DNA from: Blakeslea trispora
Lineage: Eukaryota; Mucoromycota; Mucoromycetes; Mucorales; Choanephoraceae
DNA: 64,000 nt
Assembly (NCBI GenBank): GCA_025331445.1
Contig: JAIWNE010000002.1
Coordinates: 558,001 to 622,000 of the forward strand
Direction of reading: 5' to 3'
In this document: positions 24,000-36,697 of the stretch, in pieces
How the letters are laid out: every line of letters begins with the position of its first letter
Position numbering within the stretch: the first letter of the stretch is position 1
Notes under the pieces: model-generated
What the model was told of the DNA's origin: nothing
Database searches by the model: none
Seen by the model: only the letters and a program-made list of their open reading frames with translations
Program-made: the position numbers and the translations under genes

Positions 24000-26273
24000 T
24001 TAGTTTTTAAAACGTAAGTAGAAATTTACAATGATAGCTCCTACTAACAAAGCACAGAGAACAGCAGGGCCCCAAACATCATCATAACGACCATTCGATC
24101 GTCGATTGATCATCCTATGACAGGTCAGTCATGTTTCTTCCTTCATATAAAAATCAATTACTTACCATGAACGCTTTTCAAATCGATAAAGAGCATACAT
24201 AGCCACTCCACCAGCTAAACCAATAAATACACCACCCACAATACGAGACACGCTATCACCAAAGTTAAGCAAATTAAGTGCAACAGTCAACAAGAGAGCA
24301 CAAAACTGCAGCCAAGAGAGAAAGGTACGTTCATTGGCAAAGAATGTTTTTGGATCCCTGCCTTTTACTTTCTTTTTCTTTTCTCCCTTCTCAAGATCGA
24401 CCGGTTCACTCATATCTTCTTTATCTTGCTTACTTCTTTTCGAAAAATCAGTTGTATTGGCTTTCTCATCTATAGCTGTAGATTGACTTAGGGGTGAACG
24501 CAAGAGAGGTGTCTTTGAAGGGCTTAGGGTGGTAGATGAGTGTGTGCCAAGATCGACTAGTGTAAAATCTTCAGACGTGTTCCTCAGAGGCTGTGATAGA
24601 GGCACGGTGGTGGATTGGTCAAGAAGATCTAATGTACCTGAGCCAACCACCTTTTCTTTTCTCAAGACGGATTCTATATTGACTTGTTCCTTTTGCTCAA
24701 CCATAACGCGATGATAGCGACCGTCAATCAGAGGTTTGAAGCTAAGAGAGCGTGTCAGACCACTGTTTTGAGCTCTGGGTTTACGAATATCGTTCTTTAG
24801 CTCGGATAGCCACCAGGGCAATAAAGCGAGTCGGTTGCTGTAGAAGTGAGAAGCACCGTGCAGGTATTTAGAAAAGTGAGGTACCTCATGAACCAAGTGA
24901 CTTTCAATCAATGAAGTGAACCATGATGGTATATCTTTTCCCGGATGAGTCTGCACATGGGTCTCCAAAACTGCATAGGGGAAGCGTTCTATTTCGTTTT
25001 CATGAAGGTATTCAAAAGGATGATCGATGCCTACATCCGTCCGTCTCCAATGATTGTTCTCTCGGCGCTGCAGTCCATCAAAATGGTCTTCACGCACAAA
25101 TGCCAGATCTGTGTCCAATGAGATGCAAAGTTGTTGAGAATCAGGTAGTTGAAACTCTGTTCTATGATAGAACGCACGAAGGACAGGTTCCAGTTGCTTT
25201 TCTTGAACTGACTTTTGAATGCCTGAACTGATCAAATGAGTGTGTTTAAGCATATCCTCGTTTGCTTTGCCCTCGGCGCGCAACTCATCCACTAGTTGAT
25301 CGGCTGTGTATTTTCCTGAGATAAATGCATCCACCCGATCTTCCTTGATACAGAATATATCCTTTACCGAGGCTCCGTTCGTTGATGTTGCATGATACGT
25401 TTTGCGTTCAACAAACACATCTTTAGTGTAACAGGAACCATGCCTTAAAAAGGATATGAGTGTCTCTTTTTGTTTATGTAAGAAAACTCGTTACCATTTA
25501 AATTGAATGGCCTCAGCCATTTCATCTCTCTGAAGGCGTTCAGTATACAAATCTAAATCTGGGTTATCAAAATAAACATTCGAAACGGCTGAATCCTCTG
25601 TCGCGTATTTCTTTTCTTTGTTGAATACCAAAATAGGCAAGTGCAGCATAATGATCGCCTTTACTTCAGTCACATTGTCAGGATGAATCCAATATTTGGC
25701 AGTAGCACGCTCAAAGGTGTTAGGGTCCAGAGTATTGTCAGCAGTGGATGGTTCCCCTTGATTACGGCAAATGTTATGTAGAGCAGAGATATAGACGATG
25801 GCTATATCAAATCTCTGCTTATCTAACGGCTTTTCTCTTAGCTTGGTAATATAAGATTGTCTTAGATCAAGACCTGTCCAACGGTCGTGTTTTTTCAGGA
25901 TCTTTTGAATGGCTGTAAAGTTGATTCGTGTGAATTTAGATAGATCATTGACATCAAACAGAATATCTGTCAGTGCCTCGTCCATGATCTTATAGTTTCT
26001 TTGGGAATTTGCGGTTGGGTTTCTTTTGAGTGTTTGAATGGTTCTCTCACAATACAAAATTCTAGCATCTATTTCAGATAGCTTGGCATTGACAAAATCA
26101 TATACTTTGCAGAGTTCATTGTCTAAAAGATCAACAAAATCTTCTTCATCCTTGGAAGTCCAACCATGCTCAAGCTGTCTCGATTTGAGTTCTTGCTTTA
26201 ATATATCGTATGCAACATAGGACAATCTCCAAGGTGGGAAGATGCTTTGGCTTAATTCCTGAGCAAACTTCAT
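24000..26273 (-). CDS. SPX–VTC polyphosphate polymerase subunit, catalytic residues kept
   Basis: Three exons: 25495–26273, 24166–25443 and 24000–24114, giving 723 aa. The SPX domain (about residues 1–185) starts MKFAQELSQSIFPPWRLSYVAYD and has the inositol-pyrophosphate-binding Lys cluster AIQKILKKHDRW. The VTC tunnel domain (about 230–500) keeps the residues known to hold ATP and polyphosphate in yeast Vtc4: VFVERKT, RAFYHRTEFQLP, ISLDT, WRRTD, FPYAVLE and FSKYLHG. After a disordered linker come three membrane helices of the Vtc1/DUF202 type (NERTFLSWLQFCALLLT…). It should make polyphosphate at the vacuole. The closest role is Vtc4, but Vtc2/3 cannot be excluded without alignment. It is the 3'-most of two tandem paralogues. 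Confidence 0.9.
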
Positions 26274-27664
26274 CTGAATGGAGGGAAAAGAGGAAGAAGG
26301 GAATAAAAAAAAAAAATTTTAAAGGTTTACTTGTATATGTCGTACAATATTTGAGAGACATGCCATAGATGCTTTAAAAAAAACAGAATTTTTCTTCAAC
26401 TACTTGACTATCCTGTCTCATGGTTCTTTTTTTTTTAATCTTTCCTAATTTTGTTAATATAGTATAAATGGACTTAAATAGAGAGAGAGAGACCGCTATA
26501 ACGAATACTCAGCTTCAAAAGGTCTTGTAGTAAGACCTTGTAGGTGATGTTGACATCATTTTAGGTATTGCGTTTGTTGAGCACTTCGCTCAGCTATCAA
26601 AGTCGTACATATCAACTTGTTTTCTTTCTTTGTTACATTGTGTCACTGTTTGTGTAACATTTTATGTTGAGCCACTCGACCTCACGTTTGCTTCCAAAAA
26701 TAAATCAAATAATACCAGAGACAAATTATTTTCGGTTGATACCAATCAGCACATTCCTTTCTTTTATGCATAGAATAGACTTTCGAAGCAAGGACAAAAG
26801 ATTGTATATATTAGCTCTTTAAACCCTTTTTTTCTTTTTATAACACTTGGTTTAAGAGAAGGGCTATTTTGGTAGCTATGGTTACTTGTATCGAAAATAC
26901 AGATTGACGTTTTTCTCCCTTTTTCAAAAGAAGTAGGGATGTTCCAAGCCGTCATGTTTATTATTATTTATGAAGCAGGCAATGAACTCACCACTAGAAT
27001 ATCTGAAATAAAATGGCCATCAAGGTAAAATATTCCCTGGAATTAAAGGATTTGCTATAGTGTATGCTGTGCAAAGAATAAATGTTGCTCAACAGTAACG
27101 TTAGATGATTCAAAAACAAAGGTGTATTCATGAGGTTTGTTTTTTCTCGTTTTTGCGATATTGATTGCTCAATGTAATTCTTTATCCTGTAAGAAAAGAA
27201 ACAGATGAATTTACAAGCTCTATAAAGCTGTATTCATGGAACCTGTTGAAACAATATGCTCTCAAACTGAACATGACCTTTTAAAGCTTGATAGACTTGA
27301 ACGAAAGCATCATTTTTGGTTGGTATCAATGGTGAGATAAATCCCTTCTTTTTTGTATACAAATAATCGGATAGAGAGCATGCTATTTCAATGTTTAAAT
27401 CATCAGTTTTAAGGATGTAGACATACTACTCTAATAAAAGGAAGTGCTCTAGTGCAAAAATACAATAAAGCATAGCTAATCAAGCAGTATTTGTAGAAAT
27501 GCATTATATGTTTTCTTTCTGCATGCATGCAATTATAGAAACTGTTTGATTTGCAGTCCAAGCATTTCATCTATCTAATTATGTTTCTTTATGTACGTAA
27601 TCTGTTCTCTGAAAATGGCATATAGAAATAAGCAAGAAAATTATGAGACAAATTAAACATAGGT
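26274..27664. other. Intergenic between the two VTC genes
   Basis: It contains the promoter of the catalytic VTC gene and the 3' region of its paralogue. A CACGTTT box, resembling a Pho4 site, lies at 26683–26689. A short perfect hairpin (AAGGTCTT/AAGACCTT) lies at 26519–26539. No gene is seen. Confidence 0.5.
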
Positions 27665-29267
27665 CTAGTCTTCATCTTCATCTTCATCTTCATCTTTAGC
27701 TTTCTTTTTTGTATTTGTTGGGCTTTTGGTATTTACCAGTGGGTCTTGGATTTGTGTTGTGTTGTATTTATTTGTTACATGCCCATCAGTTGTTGTTCCA
27801 AACTGTTCAGGATTCTGTACGCGATCTGGAGTTGTCAAATTGCGATTCAATGTAACATTATAAGCAAAGGGACTAGGGTTTGAAGGAAGTGGTTGATTGA
27901 TACGCAGCCCCAAATTGACAAACAAGGCAATAATCAAAACAAAACATAGCACAGCTGGTCCATAGATGTCATCGAATCTTGATCCACTTCGGTATTGTAT
28001 CTGCCACGATCTATATTGAAAACGCAGTTGAGCATAGAAAGCCAAGATAATGGAAATTATGATAAAGAATGCACCACTGGCCCTAGATATACGATCACCA
28101 AAATTGATTAAGCCAAGGGAAACGGTCAAAAGAAGAGCAGAAAACTGTAGCCAGTTGATAAAGGTTCGCTCATTGCTGAAGAATATGTTGGGCTCGACTT
28201 TCTTCTTTTTTGGTTTCTTCACTGTCGATTGTACAGTGGAAAGAATTGATTTGTCATTGATCAGCTTGGCATGTAACCATACTGCCATACTCATATTGTC
28301 GGTATATTGGTTATTTAATTCTTGGCGGTAGAGGGCAAGATCTTGTTTCATCGTTTTCAAGTTGGCAACAAGTTTGTCACTAAATAAAGATTTGTTTTTG
28401 TTGTTTTCCCTAGATGGTTGAAAATGGCCGTTATATTTATACTGATCTACACTTTTGATTAGATGAGAATTTATTTACAAGTGCTTCTATCTTTCACCTT
28501 TCTCATACATACCAAGTAGAGTATCAAACTGATCCAAACCTCGAGCATTCATATTTATAGAGTTGAAATGGTTATATGGGGATGAAAAATCTACAATAGT
28601 ATTATCCTTATTCTGAAAATTTTCTGATTTGGATGTTGCCTCATAATTCGGTGCTGTTTGAGACGTTTGAGCACCATAAAGCTTCTTTCTGAAATCCGAC
28701 TTTAGCTCACTGAGCCACCAAGGCAGCAGCGATACCTTTTCGTTGTAAAAGTATGAGATACCATGCAAATAAACCGAAAAGAATGGAACCTCATATATCA
28801 ATTGACTTTCATTCAACTGAACAAGCCAATGAGGCAAATCGGTCGTAGTTGTATCTATTTCGATTTCCAATAAAGCACAAGGGAAGTTGTATGCTTCACC
28901 CGAATCCTTTTTAAAAGAGACTGGGTCTAGCTCATACTGCTTTCTTAGTATGATGTTTTCGTTAAGAGTGACTTTCAATGACTTTTGCAGTTGATCGTAG
29001 ACAGTACAGGCACGAGAGTATTTGAATACTGGCCTCATGCTTTCTGCTTTTATATAGCTGTATGTATCTGCTGCTAACGTATTCTCTTTTTCTTTGTTGT
29101 TTTCTTGCATGTAGAGAAGCAATTGATTGTAACTTAAGCAATCATTTTGTCTGGATGGTATGTCATTGTCATATGACCATGAATGGTCGAAAATTTTATG
29201 CCATAAAGACACATTTGATTCCAATGCTAGTGCACCGACCCTATTTTTGTTTAGTTTTGTTAGTGAT

Positions 29268-29310
<43 letters not shown>

Positions 29311-29930
29311 AACAGCGGTAAAAGAGATAGGGAAACTTACCATTCGGCACTTACAACATGTCCATTGATTTGTCGCTTGATCAGTCGCGAATAACAAGAG
29401 AAATCATTCTCTTTTTCAAAATACATTGTGTGAGTCAATTGCTTTTGCACTGATACATGCAAATGAAACAACAGAATCGTCTGAACTTTGACAATATCTT
29501 CAGGGTGTATCCAGTATTGTACTCTTTTGCACTGCTCGTCTGTCAATACATTATTGACTTTTCGTACAAGGCTCTCGAATTGATTACCTATGTCACAAAA
29601 GTGTACACTGGATGACAAATGAATTCCAGTCCATTTGTCGTGTTTCTTCAAGATCTTTTGGAATCCGATGGCATTTAGCTTTATATAGGAAATCAAATTT
29701 GCTTTGTCATTTGAGTCTCTTATCTTTGTCAACTGTGACTCAACAAAGGCATGGACTTTACTGAGTTCAGCAATGAGAAGAATATTTGCAAAGTATGCTT
29801 CTTCTATATGTGTCCAGCCTTGGAGCTGCCCTTGCTTGTGTTTAAGAAAACATTTGATTTTATCATAATCTATATAATTGTCTTTCCATGGTGTGAATAA
29901 TTGCTGATCGAGCTGCTGACCAAATTTCAT
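27665..29930 (-). CDS. SPX–VTC paralogue with eroded catalytic site
   Basis: Three exons: 29341–29930, 28509–29240 and 27665–28379 (or up to 28409), giving about 678 aa. The start MKFGQQLDQQLFTPWKDNY matches the SPX N-terminus, and GFQKILKKHDKWTG keeps the phosphate-sensor lysines. The VTC domain is shortened and altered. The ERKT segment is not recognisable, RAFYHRT of the neighbour is FKYSRAC here, WRRTD is missing, and FSKYLHG has become FSVYLHG. LLPWWLSELK and the three C-terminal membrane helices (NERTFINWLQFSALLLT…) are kept, so this is likely a regulatory subunit like yeast Vtc2/3. The C-terminus carries an extra tail ending in an Asp/Glu run. Intron 1 contains a (GA)n repeat. The second intron's acceptor is uncertain, as two AGs keep the frame. 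Confidence 0.82.
29272..29307. repeat. (GA)n microsatellite inside an intron
   Basis: About 18 GA dinucleotides lie within the first intron (29241–29340) of the second VTC gene. On the coding strand this reads as (CT)n and takes up a third of the 100-nt intron. Confidence 0.9.
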
Positions 29931-31178
29931 GTTTTTCCTTATAAAAAAGGGAACAAAAAGAAACAGAAAAAAGGCAAAGACAGCAAAAGAAAACATACAA
30001 CTCCTATATCCTATATTATAGACAGACAATACACTATGCATAACTGTTGATATTGTTTACTATTTTAAGTTTTGATTGGATACCAAATCAAAACAAAGGA
30101 GTCTAAAGTGTTGCTTTGATTCGAATATGCACAATTGAACGATTTCAAGCATGAGATTGCATTTTCAGGGAGAGAATTTTCTCCTTTAAATAAAAAAGAC
30201 ATGTTGCTAACTATACCCTTTGTTTTAGCTATAGGCCTCCGAAACTGTACCTAAATAATGACAACATTTGCTCTTTTATAGATATGTATCATTTTTATAT
30301 ATATTTATTTGTTTGCTTACTAACTAGAAGCCTTTTTTTTTGGATATTGTTAACACGGTATGTTAGGATGAACTTGCGAAAAGAAAGAAAAAACAGGAAA
30401 TCAAGCATTGTGCAAAGTATACAAAGAAAAAATGACTTGGAAAAATCTGCGTCAGTACTAACCTTCGAAAAGCCGGATCAAATGTTAACCTTACTTAAGC
30501 TATGAAACGACAGCATCGATTTTCTTTCCAAAGATAATTGTCTTTCGGAGAGTCAAGTAAATTGAGACATTCTCTTCATCTGGTTAATAGTTTGCAGGTC
30601 CAAGACGATCCAAACTTTCAACAAAATTAACAATAAGAATAAGCTTTACTTACAATAAACTTGCTTGCTACATTCAGCTTATTCACTCTACTGATAGAAA
30701 AAATTCCTCGACCACATGAAAGCTAGTTTATTGGACGTCCAAGTACTAAGTACCAAGCTTCTTAGCTTAGATATTATATCGAACTTAGTTGAGCTTTATT
30801 GAAGCTGTCTGCTGCTTGCAAAAGCATAGGCTTATCGCTTTTTGCTTGTGGGACTCGAAAAGCAAATTGGGAAACAGAGACTGCTTGACTCATAATGATT
30901 AAATCACAATAAAGCTGAATGCATCTTTGGCTTTTTATTTAATAGTTATTGAAGCACTCAAACGATGCAACACTTTGTGCAGTCATTTGGTTGACATAGC
31001 TTATGTAGGATTGTTTGTCTCAGTATGACTATTATGAGAGACAAAAAAAAGCATCAAGTAACAAGAAAGACAATACGGAACGCGATTTGAAATAAAAAAA
31101 AGTAGGGCTTTGGACTGTTATTAGATTATATGCAACTATGTATAGAGTATTATGTATGATAAGTTATGTTTAGAATGT
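29931..31178. other. Intergenic, nothing recognised
   Basis: AT-rich sequence upstream of the second VTC gene and downstream of the 939-aa gene. The one 73-codon plus-strand ORF (30284–30505) has no family features. Confidence 0.5.
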
Positions 31179-34099
31179 TCAAAAATGGCGCTTTTGCTTT
31201 TGCTCCTGCTCTAGCTGTTGATGTAGCAAATCTCTCATGAAGCTGTCAAGTTGGTCGTCAACAGAAGACATAGCTGCTTCGTCAAAAGCGAAATCGCTTC
31301 CTTCTTCAATCTCAACTTCTCCATCCATCATATCACCAAGATATTGATCGTGACCTTGCATCATTTTCAATAGATTGGGAAGTGTTACTTTGTCGGAGTA
31401 GTATATGCTTGTTTCTGTTTCTTTAGGTTGATCAACCTTTTTTGATGTGTTTCTTCGGCGAGGAGAGCGTCGAGGTATAGGAGGCGCTGACAAAGAGCCG
31501 TCTGCTGTAGATATCAACACTGCCTTACTTGTAGGAGGATTAATTATAGTCGTGTTTGCTATTTTCTTGACAGAATCGAGTCTATGAAGAGATCCATTTG
31601 TGCTTGTATGTCGATTTGGTTTGTTCATATTGGGTGCGTAAAAGCTTTTTCGATTTCCCTCCTTTTTCACAATACCCCATATGACTGTGCCATCGCTCAT
31701 CTCCCGCAACTCCACGCCTTCCATATAATCATTGCGTGGGTGCAATTGCTCTATTTGACTCTCTCTTTCGTCCATGTTATGCAATTGGAATCGCTTCTTC
31801 TCAGAACCTTTACGTTGAACAGAAATGTCGCTCTGCTGAGTGTCTACAAGACGCTTTCGAATAGAGGTTTGGCGAGTCACTTTGGTGGCGACAGCGTATT
31901 CTTTTGAGCCACTCATGTCATCATCAAAAGAAGATGATGTTTCAGAGGTGATGGTGTTTCTGATAGAAGGCAAAGCTGGGATATCTTCAGACTGACCACC
32001 ATTATTCAAGTAACGTTGTAGTGAGTCGGGTTGAACGTAAATGATTGTTTTGCGGACAACCTCAGCTCGATTATCTTTGTTGTCCGTGTTCATGTTGACA
32101 ACCTTGGTAGCATTGCTCTTTTTGACTCGAGTAGAAGAAGACGCTCGGGTCAGGAGCTGAACAAGCGGATTGCTATTGTCTGACTTGCGTCTCTTGTCTT
32201 GCTGTGTCTCCTCACTTTCTTCAAAGATGTTACGAAACGCTTGATCTTTTTCTTGCTTTGCTACATTGTGTTGAATGACAGCCATAGCTGCTCTTGACAT
32301 TCCAATAGTTTCTTTTTGGCTTTTTGGTAACTTGCTGAACTCTTTTGTGCTAAAGTTGCGAACTAAACCTTTGAACCCGTTGCCTCCATTATGGCTCTTG
32401 TTTGCTTGTCGTAAACTGCCAAATAGACTTCTGGAGACTTTATGATTATTAGATGCGTCCTTTGAAGACTGTTGTACTTTGTGGTTAGCTTCGAGATTTG
32501 TTACAGGGTTAATATACTCTTCGTTGAGGAAAAACAATGAAGTTGCGACTGGTTTATCAGGATTGCTTAGCACAGAGTCAGCCATGTTATTTAATTCTCT
32601 ATCATTGTTTATGCGGCCAACTGGGTCCATACTGTGTTGAACGTTTGAATTTTTCGGTACTCGAGAGCTCTGTTCTGGCTGTTCCAAACGATTGTTTTTG
32701 GCCAAAGCGACTTTTGAAAGCCATTCTGTCATATTGTCTGATTCGGTAGGATCAGAAGCAGCTGCGTCTAAAGCGTTGATTGGTTCCAATGTAGCATTGG
32801 ATTGTGGCACATTGATATCTGTAAGGGGTACCGGCTCAATTAATAATGAGAGGCAACGTTTAGTGCAAATAAGCTCACCTTGTCCATCATCCACAGCTAT
32901 CTTCTTACTATCATTTTCTGGACATTGTTTGTTTGGCGCCTCTTTGATGGGCGCTTCTTCTTGTGTCACTAATTCTTCCATCTGCCGCGGCTCTTCATCC
33001 TTTGAGCTGAATTGTTGCTTTTCCTCTTCTTCTTCTACTTCTGAAAAAGCTTTCAAGGTATCATCTAGCATGTAGTTATCACAAATGCTTTCGTTAGTGG
33101 AAGCACTTGTTGTGGTTACACTATCTTGGTCGCTGTTCAATGTAGATGTCTGAATTTCCTTTTCCATCTTAGTGGGTTGATGAGATTTGAGCATTTCTAA
33201 AGAAGGTAAGGGAGGTATAACTTGAAATGATTCTATGCTTTCATTATCAAGTTCGGGGTACATCATTGACATTCTTTGTCTTTGCAATTCGAGTAGCTTT
33301 TGGAGCTCTAGTTCGTCTTGCTCAGTCATGACAATCTTGCTCTCTCTTTGAATAATTGACAGCCGATTATCATGTAAATCCTTTGCAAATGAAGACAAGT
33401 CAAAGCGGCTAGATGGGTTGGTGGATTTCTTGTTTCGAGCCATATTCTTTTTTCTTGGTTTTGGGCTTTTTGAATCCATTGAAAAATCCTGAAAGAAAAA
33501 GTTTTCTTCAGTATCTGAGTCAGGTTCATAGTTCTCCTGGATAAAGTTGTGTTCTATTGTCTTTTCATATAAGAAAAAAGAGCACTGATAAGCAAAAGCG
33601 AATATGAAGGGAAGGATTATGCTAATAAAATCCTTACTGGCTTATCATTATGTGCAATATGTTCTTCAGTCTGATGATGATTACGCTCCTCAACATAACG
33701 TTCTTTATGCCGTTTTGTTGATTTAGGCTTGTTCCTTTGCTTTCCGCCAAAGAGGCCATTAGAGTGCCGATGCCTTCTGTTCTGTCTCCAGGCTGCCAAA
33801 TCTCTATATTGCTTTGCACCGTCGTAGCTAGGAGCTTCAGGGTCTCGACTTATGTTGGTCATGATAGGTGGTTTTGGAACTGATATGGATTGATCTTGCA
33901 AAAGCGCAAGGTGCTCTTGTTGGGTTAGGTCAAGATCTTTGTTTAACTCAGGAATAATGATAGACGACCGAAAATCATTGCTCAATTGGACATCGTTAAG
34001 CAGATTGAAATCTAACTGTTTTTGAGATAGATTGATCATTGTATGATCTTCTACTACTGCTTCGTAAAGATGTTGCTTCTTCTTTCTTGCTTTGAACAT
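31179..34099 (-). CDS. Large disordered protein of unknown function (939 aa)
   Basis: Two exons, 33638–34099 and 31179–33536, joined by a 101-nt intron in phase 0. The product is largely hydrophilic and rich in Ser, Asn, Gln and Glu, with basic clusters such as SKRSPRRR-type stretches and KPRKKNMARNKK. Ordered-looking pieces are few: FKARKKKQHLYEAVVEDHTMINL at the start, NYEPDSDTEENFFFQDFS at the exon junction, a helix DELELQKLLELQRQRMSMMYPEL, the short motif DGTVIWGIVKKEGNRKSFY, and a C-terminal helix VDDQLDSFMRDLLHQQLEQEQ. I do not recognise the family. The DGTVIWGIV motif looks like a short conserved element of fungal scaffold or polarity proteins, but this is inference. An upstream non-coding or short coding exon is possible. 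Confidence 0.75.
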
Positions 34100-36697
34100 A
34101 GGCTGATTAACAAAGAAAACAAAGAAGAAATAAAGTTAAAAATTCTGAAAGTGGAAACTAATAAAATAATTGATTTATTGAGTTACACAAGAGATTGACT
34201 TTGTTCTTTGACAAAAACAGTAAGCTATTCACGGTGCACTTTTCTTTTTACAGCTGAAGAAAATAGGTTGGTCCATTTCAAGAAAAATTTGGGACGCCAA
34301 TTTTGAAAATGGGACGTTCTTTTGAAAATAGGACTTTTTTTTTTAAGAAAGGTACAGTATAAGAGAAATATGGCAGTGATGGCGAGAAAGTATGGTTTCA
34401 TTGACAGATTCAAGCTAAAATTGTAATGAAAAGGAAGATGTCTTGAATTTGCATAAAGAGCAATTTTTACTGTAAAATGAATGATATTTTTGTCTATAAA
34501 GAGTTAAACACTTTTAGCAATGGAATATGATGGTCTTTAGTTCTTTTTAAAGCAATCTCTTATTCAAAACTGCTAATTTGGTCATTTGCCCTAACTGTTG
34601 ATTTGTCTAGTGTCAAGACAGATTTCTAATATATATATAGCCTATAAATCTCAAAAGAATCAATCAAACATTTCATCCTTATTTGGTGAGAGTCATTACC
34701 TGGAGATGAAATAGTGATTTGGTAGGAATTGGAACCACTTCTTTTCCCTCTCAGACTTTCTTTCAAATTGTCATGCATAACCTTACATCCGCACTTGAAT
34801 TTCTCAGCTTTCAACGGATTATTTGCACTTATGAAATGCAACTTGAGTCAAGATATCCCACAGAATTTCACCTTATACAAAGATGCTAGCAACTTATTTT
34901 TATTTACCTGTTAGAATGTATGTTGTTATCTTTACAAATTATTATTTGCTTTAGAAGGTATCTATAGCAATAATTGGTCCCTCCACATGTGCTCGTGTTG
35001 CCTTCTAAGATGGGGATGAGCGATCTGAAGATCGACATTAAGTCATGATGTCAACTTTTTTGTACTACATTCTCCAAAATTAAAACAAAACAAACGCTTT
35101 GCCTTCTCTGATTCTTTATTATCGCTTTCTTCACCTTTGTTTATACTACTTTAGCCTTGCACATCTCCTTATCATTACACAAAAATTTGAAATGTCTCCT
35201 TCACTTTAAGACCTATAAATTTGCCGTCTGATGGCTTTCTTTCTTTTCTTTTGCTCTTCCACCTTTATTCTGCAATGTATCTGATTTTACCTCAAGAGAT
35301 TGCTTACCAAAAAATTCACCTTTACCTTTGAAATTAAAATCGTCTTTTTTATTGTTTGCCTGATATGTTTCTCCTAAAATAGTTTGGCCCCCAACTTCTA
35401 AATTAGCATGAAATACATAATGTAATCTAGACATAAACTTTATGTATACAACCAATGTCTTTCGACCGCTTTAATTTCCATAGAAATGATCGAATTGCTA
35501 TGGAACTATTGTGTTACTTATTGTTCTATGTTTGTGGAATAAATTTATCAACATCAATGGTTGTATAGGTATTACACATTCAATATTTGGAATACGGCCA
35601 TATGTCTACTGTGAATGCAGTGCCAGCCTGCTGACTTTCAAAAAACTAAACTTTGGTGAAAATGATTATATAATTTACGCCTGTTTTTAAAGGCTTTTGT
35701 CTGCGCTCTACTTGAAGAATCACAACACTTGGATCCTCTTTTTAAATTGATATGTAGACATTCAATCAGACGAGCTGATTATTTCTTCATCGATTAGGCT
35801 GAATGCTGCAGTACTTTAGAAACACTTCAAATGAATATTAAAACACTATTCTGAGATTTTGAAATTCTTATCATAAGGCCTATAACATTCAATAATGTAG
35901 TTGTCTAAACTTTACTCCTGGCAAAACACCAGAACTTTTCATTTGGGCTTGAATAACTAGGAAGAAAGATGAACGCTTCCGTAGCCTCTCATGGTAATCA
36001 ACTTATAAGCCGATAGGGACACAATATTCATCACAGCTAATAAAGAAAACTCCACACATGACATCCAAGATATTCATGTGAAATTCAAAGAACATCATGC
36101 AATGATACATGTATATACTCATAGGCTCACTGCCGAATACAATTGAGCTTTACCTCGCTTATGCTTCTCGGTTTTCTCATTTTGGTTCTTACTTTTCCCT
36201 ATTTCCTATAGTCTCAAATATGCTTGATGAAAAAAGTCTAGTCCAGTGTGTTCGTGAATGCTTGGTAGTTTAGTTAATACTGCACACTCGCCAAGTTCGG
36301 TCTGAGAGATAGAGAAAAGAATGTTTGCTGTAACTTTTCTTTTGTTATTATTCTTCCCTTTATTCGTCTCTTCAATTGTTTCCTGTAGCAGTTTTGATCC
36401 AACTTTTCTTTTATGAGATTTTGCTTAGCTACTACATGAGCACATACTTTACTGCTTTTTGTTTTCTCCTATCTACTGTACGATTTAGCAAGCGTTAAAT
36501 CAAAACGATGTTACCATAACAAATACATGGCTGTTACATCGAGTCAGATGTTTGTACAAGATATGCTTCCAAAGCAACTCTTATTTTTTTTTGATAGCCA
36601 AATGCTTATTTAAAACTCAGAAAGAAATTTTTTTTTGACTTGCAAGCTTCTTTTTTTTATTCCCCCTTTTTTTTTACGTGTTTACATATAAGTCAGT
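34100..36697. other. 2.6-kb intergenic region between divergent genes
   Basis: It holds the promoters of the 939-aa gene and of SerRS. A short imperfect tandem repeat lies at 34291–34337. A minus-strand ORF at 35213–35455 (80 codons, Lys/Gly-rich) has no recognised similarity and no supporting splice context. T-runs precede the SerRS start. Confidence 0.45.
34291..34337. repeat. Imperfect 20-bp tandem repeat
   Basis: The units GGGACGCCAATTTTGAAAAT and GGGACGTTCTTTTGAAAAT are followed by a partial third (AGGACTTTT). On the minus strand this reads as CGTCCC-type repeats that resemble some Tc1-like element ends. There is no partner inverted copy nearby. Confidence 0.45.

Noticed and set aside
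26519..26539. Perfect 8-bp hairpin with 5-nt loop
   Set aside because: A single short hairpin without a T-run or conserved context is expected by chance in a fungal intergenic region.
35213..35455. 80-codon minus-strand ORF, Lys/Gly-rich
   Set aside because: No recognised family, no partner exons on either side and no promoter-like context; left as intergenic.
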